Shown: one piece after another, positions 4,168 through 7,692 of the stretch
Numbering within the stretch: the first letter of the stretch is position 1
How the letters are laid out: the number at the start of each line of letters is the position of its first letter
Source of the DNA: Myxococcales bacterium
Lineage (GTDB): Bacteria; Myxococcota; Polyangia; Fen-1088
Assembly: GCA_003155465.1 (NCBI GenBank)
Contig: PMCR01000358.1
Coordinates: 1-7,692, forward strand
Length of the DNA: 7,692 bases
Direction: 5' to 3'
The notes under the pieces: generated by a model
What the model was told of the DNA's origin: nothing
Seen by the model: only the letters and a program-made list of their open reading frames with translations
Database searches by the model: none
Program-made: the position numbers and the translations under genes

Positions 4168-5793
4168 GTGAACAATTGTGACATGGGAACCCTGAAAGGG
4201 TTCCCTCTCCCTCCCGCGATGGTGCGCCGCCGGCAAATCCGGCGGGCTCCCCACGCGCCTGACATGGCAACCCTGAAAGGGTTCCCTCTCCCTCCCGCGA
4301 TGGTGCGCCGCCGGCAAATCCGGCGGGCTCCCCACGCGACCAAGCTACTCATCACCGCAGCCCTCTTGATCGCTGCAACGCCAGCGTTGGCCGGCCCGCT
4401 CGACGATCCTCACGTGGGCAGTCTGGGCTTCTCGGGTCCCACCACGGGCGACTTGACAGCAGTGTATTGGAACCCGGCGGCACTGGGCCTCATCCAGGGG
4501 AACCAGTTCATGTTCGGAGCCTCCCTGCGCGCGACCCGGGTCACGGTCGATCGTGCCCCGATCGATCGGATGACGGGGCTGCCGGGCGGAACACGCAGCT
4601 TCCCGTCGGCGTCCGGCCATGGCCTCGAACAGCCCTTCGCCTGGCCGCCCGGGCCCGGCAGCTTCCTCGGAGTGGGTGCGGGGGTGGCGCGACGATTCGC
4701 CCTGGCGATTGCCGCTTACACGCCGTTTTCGCAAAAGCTCAGCTTCGGCGTGGCGGCTGGTGGCGAGCAACCCACGCGCTATCACTTGGTGAGCGTCGAC
4801 TCGCGACAGCTCGCGCTGGTATCCGGACTGGCCATCGAACTGTCGAACTCGCTGCAAGTCGGTGTCGCGCCGGGGCTGCTATTCAGCTATGGCCATCTGG
4901 TGTTTGACGAGGACACGGTGCCTGCCGACCCGTCGACAACCCGCGCGGAGAACCCCGACGCGGCGGCACGCTACGACCTGGCAACGCAGGGAACGCAGGC
5001 GCCATCCTATTTTGTCACGGGAGGCATCCACTTTCGCCGAGGGGCCTGGGAGGCGGGTCTGGCCTACACCAGCGCGCCCCTGGGGACCGGCGGGACCATC
5101 AAGTTGGCCATGGAACGCAGCCGGGTGACGCCTCCTGCGACGCCGTCGACAAGAGATCTTTGTTCTATCCTAGGGCACAGCCCGTGCGTATCTGGCGAGA
5201 TGAGCTACCGGCTGCCCGACCTTTTTCTGGCAGGGGTCACGTGGCATGCCACCCGTCACCTGGATGCGGTGGGGATCGTGCGCTGGGTTCGGTACGGTTC
5301 ATATGATCAGATCAAGATCCGCGTCGTCGGCCCAAGCAGTGATACGCTTCTGGGCAGCAGACTTCCCGATCAGTTGATTCTGTACCGCGGTTTTCAGGAT
5401 AGCCTGGACATGCGGGCACGTCTTGTTCACGCACCCTTGTCCTGGTTCCGCTGGAGCGGGACACTTCGCATGGAAACCTCGGCCGTGCCCGAGGCCAACC
5501 TGAATGCAGCTGCGGTGGATGGGCCGAAGCTGGAGCCTGGCCTGGCCAGCGAGTTCACAATCGGGCGCCACCTGCGAATCGAGATTGGCTATGCTCTCAC
5601 TTGGATGTTTCCTGTCACGGTCAGGGCGTCCGGGTTCGATCCCGCGGCAGCCGCCGCCTGCGCGCAGGCGTCCCGCGACTTGTCTTCGCCCGCCTGCCAG
5701 ACGGACCTGGCGGGCCGGGCTCGCCCGACGGCTGCCGGCAGCTACAAGATGCTGCAGCACACGCTGGCAGTCATGACCATGGTGAGCTTCTAG
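4168..5793 (+). CDS. FadL/OmpP1-like outer-membrane beta-barrel protein with repeat-encoded N-terminus
   Basis: Likely outer-membrane channel for hydrophobic molecules. After the signal peptide comes GDLTAVYWNPAALGLI (about residues 94-109), a FadL/TodX-family landmark with the NPA motif, then alternating amphipathic strands and a final MTMVSF ending in Phe, as outer-membrane insertion signals do. The mature part is about 466 residues, near FadL length. Residues 6-58 come from repeats R3 and R4; only from TKLLITAALLIAATPALA (cleavage about 75/76) does the protein look like an ordinary precursor. GTG 4168 was chosen because GGGAG lies 10 nt upstream. ATG 4300 would give a more normal signal peptide with n-region MVRRRQIRRAPHA but has no ribosome site; ATG 4183 and ATG 4264 are also possible. 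The downstream lipoprotein gene follows without a gap. Substrate unknown. Confidence 0.8.
   Translation: MNNCDMGTLKGFPLPPAMVRRRQIRRAPHAPDMATLKGFPLPPAMVRRRQIRRAPHATKLLITAALLIAATPALAGPLDDPHVGSLGFSGPTTGDLTAVYWNPAALGLIQGNQFMFGASLRATRVTVDRAPIDRMTGLPGGTRSFPSASGHGLEQPFAWPPGPGSFLGVGAGVARRFALAIAAYTPFSQKLSFGVAAGGEQPTRYHLVSVDSRQLALVSGLAIELSNSLQVGVAPGLLFSYGHLVFDEDTVPADPSTTRAENPDAAARYDLATQGTQAPSYFVTGGIHFRRGAWEAGLAYTSAPLGTGGTIKLAMERSRVTPPATPSTRDLCSILGHSPCVSGEMSYRLPDLFLAGVTWHATRHLDAVGIVRWVRYGSYDQIKIRVVGPSSDTLLGSRLPDQLILYRGFQDSLDMRARLVHAPLSWFRWSGTLRMETSAVPEANLNAAAVDGPKLEPGLASEFTIGRHLRIEIGYALTWMFPVTVRASGFDPAAAAACAQASRDLSSPACQTDLAGRARPTAAGSYKMLQHTLAVMTMVSF
4179..4259 (+). repeat. Structured repeat copy R3, first unit of a tandem pair
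   Basis: An 81-bp unit. The first hairpin is GGGAACCCT-GAA-AGGGTTCCC (4185-4205), a perfect 9-bp stem. The GCGATGGTGCGC core follows, then hairpin CCGCCGG-CAAAT-CCGGCGG (4227-4245) and the end GGGCTCCCCACGCG. The length is 27 codons, so the tandem pair keeps frame; it is translated as MGTLKGFPLPPAMVRRRQI followed by RRAPHA. Confidence 0.9.
4260..4340 (+). repeat. Structured repeat copy R4, second unit of a tandem pair
   Basis: An 81-bp unit differing from R3 at only 2 positions by my count (C for G at 4268, A for C near the end), so the duplication is recent. The G-to-C change breaks one pair of the first hairpin. It encodes MATLKGFPLPPAMVRRRQI followed by RRAPHAT and runs directly into the signal-peptide core of the outer-membrane protein. 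Confidence 0.9.
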
Positions 5794-7137
5794 ATGTTTA
5801 CGCGACGGTGCACCGCTCTCACCTTCCTGCTTGCGCTCGCTTCCTGCAGCGAGGCACCGGCGTTCGAGTACGACTCGCGTGCCATCGAACTGCAGCGAGC
5901 GCCAACCGAGCCCGGCGGCCCAGCCTTGGGAGCCACCCTGGCCAGGGTGGCAGTCGGCTCCGACACCCCCTTTCTCCTCATCGAAACTGGATCCCTGCTG
6001 TCCAGCCTGCGCCGCGGAATCTGTCCCGCAGCCACGCCGGAACCTGTGGTCTACACGGGAGACATCCAGTTGCTCGCGGCGCAGAACACCGGCGCGCCGG
6101 TGCGGGCTTCATTTCGCGGCATCACCCTGTTCGATCTTTGCGCGGGCGCGGTGGGGGACGCCGACACCCACGTGGCTGGAGTTCTGGGGGCAGATGTCTT
6201 GCGAAGCTTCTCACTGGCATTCGCCTTTCCGCGGATCCCGGCCGAGCCTGCCACCATGACCATCTACAGTGACCTTCCGGCCAGTGACTCGGATCTGGCG
6301 ACGAACGGATACGCAGTCATGAGGTTCAGACTGCGCGGCAACACGGCGGCGGCCACCGCCTCGGGAAGCGGGCGACCGGGGTTGCCTTCTAGTCGCGTGG
6401 TGATGCGGGTGTGCGGCAACCCCGCGGCATTCACCCCTGACGGGCCAGCGGAAACCTGCAAGGCCGGAGAGGTCGAGGTGAAGGCCTCGGGAACGAATCT
6501 CCTTCTCGCGCTCAGCACCGGTCATGGTCGGTTGGTGCTGAGCGCGAGCGCCTGGCAGCGTCTGGGAGGCCAGGTGCCGGCGCCTCTCGGGGCAGGCGAG
6601 TCGCCGCTCTACTCGCCTCTTGTCGCCGATCCGATTCCTGCCCACTGGGTGACCGTGTCGCGCTTGGCGCTGGTGGACGGCGACTCAGGCGACTTGTGGC
6701 CAGGGGCGTGCGCCGAGCTGGCGCGCGCACGTCGCATCGAATGGACGGTAGCCAACCAGGCCAGTGGCGCCTGCTTCCAGCCTTGCGACGTCAGCGGAGG
6801 GGCAGCCCTGCCGGCTGCCGCCCACGTGGATGTCGGTTCCAACCTCGCTGCGGCCATCGTCAGCGACACCAGCGACTTCATGAGCAACCTCAACGAGGAC
6901 TTCCCCTCTGGCGCTCAGGTCGATGGCGTGATCGGGACGGAAGCACTGGCCGGGACCCGCATCGAGATGGACTATGTCAGCCAGCCACAAGGGCGGCTGG
7001 TGGCCGCTTGTGAACCGGGCTCCGATCGACAGGCTTGCTGGGCGGCCCCACGCTGCGTTGGCCCAAGCGACGCTGACCAGACTCACATGTGTTTCGGACT
7101 GCTGCCGCCCGGACGTGCCCCCGCGTGCCCGCAGTAG
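5794..7137 (+). CDS. Lipoprotein resembling an inactive aspartic protease
   Basis: A 447-residue protein with a lipoprotein signal: basic start, hydrophobic core and lipobox LASC with Cys18, so it is probably anchored in a membrane facing the periplasm. The body looks like a two-lobed aspartic protease with lost catalysis. Lobe 1 has LLIETGSLLSSL (Glu64 where the family has the catalytic Asp of DTG) and VAGVLGADVL (127-136), like the family's hydrophobic-Gly motif. Lobe 2 has LALSTGHGRLVLS (Ser241 for Asp) and VDGVIGTEAL (376-385). Another DVGSN lies at 346-350. Many cysteines, especially near the C-terminus, suggest disulphides outside the cytoplasm. The ATG abuts the upstream TAG, with GGTGAG 7 nt before it, so it is coupled to the FadL-like gene and may assist that channel. 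The fold call is from motifs only. Confidence 0.7.
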   Translation: MFTRRCTALTFLLALASCSEAPAFEYDSRAIELQRAPTEPGGPALGATLARVAVGSDTPFLLIETGSLLSSLRRGICPAATPEPVVYTGDIQLLAAQNTGAPVRASFRGITLFDLCAGAVGDADTHVAGVLGADVLRSFSLAFAFPRIPAEPATMTIYSDLPASDSDLATNGYAVMRFRLRGNTAAATASGSGRPGLPSSRVVMRVCGNPAAFTPDGPAETCKAGEVEVKASGTNLLLALSTGHGRLVLSASAWQRLGGQVPAPLGAGESPLYSPLVADPIPAHWVTVSRLALVDGDSGDLWPGACAELARARRIEWTVANQASGACFQPCDVSGGAALPAAAHVDVGSNLAAAIVSDTSDFMSNLNEDFPSGAQVDGVIGTEALAGTRIEMDYVSQPQGRLVAACEPGSDRQACWAAPRCVGPSDADQTHMCFGLLPPGRAPACPQ

Positions 7138-7144
7138 AACTCAC

Positions 7145-7465
7145 CTACGGGGACGGCGATGTCCTGGCTGCAGCCGCCCTGGCCTCGAGCGTGGACACCG
7201 TATCTTCCAACTGCTGTATGGTGGCACGCAGGTTGGCGACCTCCTGCTGCGTGGCCAAGCCGAGAACACCAGCGGCCACCCCCCCGGCTCGATCCATCCC
7301 GGACTTGAGGGTGCCGCCCAGGCTGAGGGCCTTCATGGCCGCGTTCATCAGGCGGGGGTCGCTGGCGAGCTTGCTCACGCGCGGGTTGCCCGCCAAGCGC
7401 AAGGCTTGACCCACCACGATGTCCTTGATCGACTTGATTACCGGCATGACGAGGTGTCTTGCCAC
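7145..7465 (-). CDS. Small protein of unknown function with C-terminal coiled coil
   Basis: A 106-residue protein, not recognised. The N-terminal two thirds are helical and fairly hydrophobic (VVGQALRLAGNPRVSKLA, then a Gly-rich GGTLKSGMDRAGGVAAGVLG). The end, TQQEVANLRATIQQLEDTVS, is a clear heptad coiled coil. Short phasin-like and other oligomeric accessory proteins have this order (helical domain, TxxEV, coiled coil), but the evidence does not allow a name. The GTG at 7465 is the longest start (in-frame stop at 7481-7483); ATG 7447, giving MPVIKSIKDIVVG, is equally plausible, and neither has a clear ribosome site. It converges on the lipoprotein gene with 7 nt between the stops and no visible terminator. 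Repeat copy R5 lies just upstream in the same orientation. Confidence 0.65.
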   Translation of the reverse strand: MARHLVMPVIKSIKDIVVGQALRLAGNPRVSKLASDPRLMNAAMKALSLGGTLKSGMDRAGGVAAGVLGLATQQEVANLRATIQQLEDTVSTLEARAAAARTSPSP

Positions 7466-7500
7466 GGTTCGCCGGCTGGGTCAACGCATACGCGGCGCCG

Positions 7501-7680
7501 GTCGCTCGGGGAGCCCGCCGGCCTTCGGGACGGAAAGCCCTCCCACCCCGCGCACCTAGCGCGCGCCCTCGCGAGCGCCGCGCGTAGCGCACCATCGTGC
7601 GAGGCCGAGCGAAGCGAGCGGGGGGGGTGGCGGGTGGGAGGCCGAAGGGCGGAGCGAACCCTTTGATGGTTCCCATGATC
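7501..7680 (-). repeat. Structured repeat copy R5, longest form
   Basis: A 180-bp copy in reverse orientation. Read on the minus strand it begins ATCATGGGAACCATCAAAGG, continues with the GCCCTTCGGCCTCCCACCC block and CGCTCGCTTCGCTCGGCC shared with R1, the ACGATGGTGCGC core, then a long GC-rich insert absent from the other copies, and ends GGCGGGCTCCCCGAGCGAC. It folds back on itself: 7522-7528 pairs with 7642-7648 and 7540-7548 with 7632-7640, perfect stems of 7 and 9 bp nested in order. The frame from the ATG at 7676 gives MGTIKGFAPPFGLPPATPP, the same frame used in R1 and R3, but it is not in frame with the gene starting at 7465. Confidence 0.8.
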
Positions 7681-7692
7681 GCGTAGGCGAAG

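Noticed and set aside
4179..4340. CRISPR array or satellite
   Set aside because: There are only two units with no spacers, and the unit occurs elsewhere in other lengths and orientations, which fits a dispersed element duplicated locally.
3948..4355. Minus-strand open frame with two copies of a VAWGARRICRRRTIAGG-like segment
   Set aside because: The repeated segment is simply repeats R3 and R4 read in reverse, and the frame overlaps the well-supported small gene and the 5' end of the outer-membrane gene.
7083..7676. 197-codon minus-strand open frame beginning inside repeat R5
   Set aside because: It runs over the 106-residue gene in another frame and is Arg/Gly/Pro rich. Only its R5 part is informative, as evidence of the repeat's conserved frame.

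Overview
The window is GC-rich DNA from a Gram-negative bacterium. It carries a FadL-type outer-membrane beta-barrel, a lipoprotein with a clear lipobox, and an ftsE-ftsX-LytM operon. Together with the class II ribonucleotide reductase and frequent GTG starts, this suggests a deltaproteobacterium in the broad sense, perhaps Myxococcota. That placement is an inference; no rRNA or other marker gene is present.

Layout. (1) Positions 1-608, minus strand: the N-terminal ~202 codons of the B12-dependent ribonucleotide reductase NrdJ, running off the left edge. (2) Positions 609-1027: a divergent intergenic region with two NrdR boxes 32 bp apart (one perfect, one degenerate), which fit control of nrdJ. 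(3) Positions 1028-3628, plus strand: a tightly overlapping operon of ftsE, ftsX and an EnvC-like LytM gene. FtsE drives FtsX, and FtsX is expected to act on the periplasmic LytM protein to switch on cell-wall amidases. Both ends of this relay look degenerate: FtsE lacks the usual Q-loop, D-loop and H-switch residues, and the LytM domain lacks all its zinc ligands. (4) Positions 3737-4009, minus strand: a 90-residue protein resembling a ribbon-helix-helix DNA-binding protein. (5) Positions 4168-7137, plus strand: a FadL/OmpP1-like outer-membrane protein directly abutting a lipoprotein that resembles a catalytically dead two-lobed aspartic protease. (6) Positions 7145-7465, minus strand: a small protein with a C-terminal coiled coil, convergent with the lipoprotein gene.

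The most unusual content is a family of structured repeats with five copies in under 6 kb: 1726-1863 inside ftsE, 3626-3733 at the end of the envC-like gene, a tandem pair at 4179-4259 and 4260-4340 inside the 5' end of the outer-membrane protein gene, and a long inverted copy at 7501-7680. All share a start like TGACATGGGAACC..GGGTTC, a GATGGTscGC core, a variable GC-rich hairpin and an end like GGGCTCCCCACGCGAC. The hairpin is kept by paired base changes between copies. Three copies are translated in the same internal reading frame as parts of host proteins, the long copy is open in that frame, and the fifth ends its host gene with its own first three bases. This resembles in principle the protein-invading palindromic elements of Rickettsia, though the sequence is different, and it is the best candidate here for something undescribed.
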